Source: a virus
DNA length: 29,875 bases
IMG/VR virus record: IMGVR_UViG_3300044699_000034
Location: 1 to 29,875 of that record
Reading direction: 5' to 3' (one strand)
In this document: positions 29,780 through 29,875 of the stretch, piece by piece
Layout of the letters: the number at the start of each line of letters is the position of its first letter
Numbering within the stretch: the stretch's first letter is position 1
Translations under genes and position numbers: made by a program
Notes under the pieces: generated by a model
Database searches by the model: none
Told to the model about the DNA's origin: nothing
The model's input: only the letters and a program-made list of their open reading frames with translations

Positions 29780-29875
29780 TTACGCGAGCACCGGAGTCAC
29801 CGACTGGCCGACCATCCACAGCACATACATGCGCGTGCGGCCGGCGGTGGTCGCGGGCGTGCCGACCGTCCGACG
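29780..29875 (-). CDS. C-terminus of a gene cut by the window edge
   Basis: The last 31 codons of a leftward gene read RRTVGTPATTAGRTRMYVLW MVGQSVTPVLA and stop at TAA 29780-29782. The frame is open to the window edge. Place just upstream of connector genes fits a head protein (coat or decoration), but this much sequence cannot settle it. Confidence 0.55.
   Translation of the reverse strand, partial: RRTVGTPATTAGRTRMYVLWMVGQSVTPVLA

Overview
The window looks like a GC-rich, uncultivated double-stranded DNA tailed phage, most likely a podovirus. Head-to-tail connector genes resembling P22 gp10 and gp4 lie at the right end, followed by virion and tail-fibre genes. A compact phage replication set lies at the left end, with a recombination/nuclease block in the middle. 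No integrase, repressor or host chromosomal gene is visible, and the host cannot be named from sequence alone. Genes are packed tightly, and many neighbours share 4-bp ATGA or GTGA start/stop overlaps.

Layout. (1) 1-6530, minus strand: D5-like primase-helicase (cut by the window edge), RuvC-like Holliday-junction resolvase, several tiny zinc-ribbon proteins, a DNA methyltransferase, an SNF2-type helicase and small hypothetical proteins. (2) 6531-14724, plus strand, divergent from (1) behind a likely promoter: small zinc-ribbon genes, an Imm5-like alanine-rich protein, a conserved protein of about 540 residues with no known function, and a tRNA-like gene with CTA in its anticodon loop. These are followed by a nuclease block (conserved recombination-associated protein, RecE-like PD-(D/E)XK nuclease, Cas4-like Fe-S nuclease) and a long coiled-coil protein. 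(3) 14721-16333, minus: a possible holin and a spike-like protein with a beta-trefoil-like C-terminus. (4) 16383-16796, plus: tRNA-Thr, -His, -Pro and -Gln with encoded CCA, plus a nested hairpin, opposite in direction to the genes around them. (5) 16800-29875, minus, transcribed right to left: partial protein, two small proteins, gp4-like, small virion protein, gp10-like, TIG-domain protein, long tail fibre, small proteins, three large virion proteins, second tail fibre, and a run of small membrane proteins that probably serve lysis.

How it works together: the left arm replicates, resolves and modifies phage DNA. The middle block processes DNA ends. The right arm closes the head, builds the short tail with its fibres, and ends in membrane proteins.

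Quality caveat: many genes are broken by single-base insertions or deletions, often in homopolymers. They are densest at about 1-2400 and 20850-27800. In almost every case the protein continues cleanly in another frame, which suggests sequencing or assembly error rather than decay. For these genes I give the span of the reconstructed gene and describe where the frame changes.
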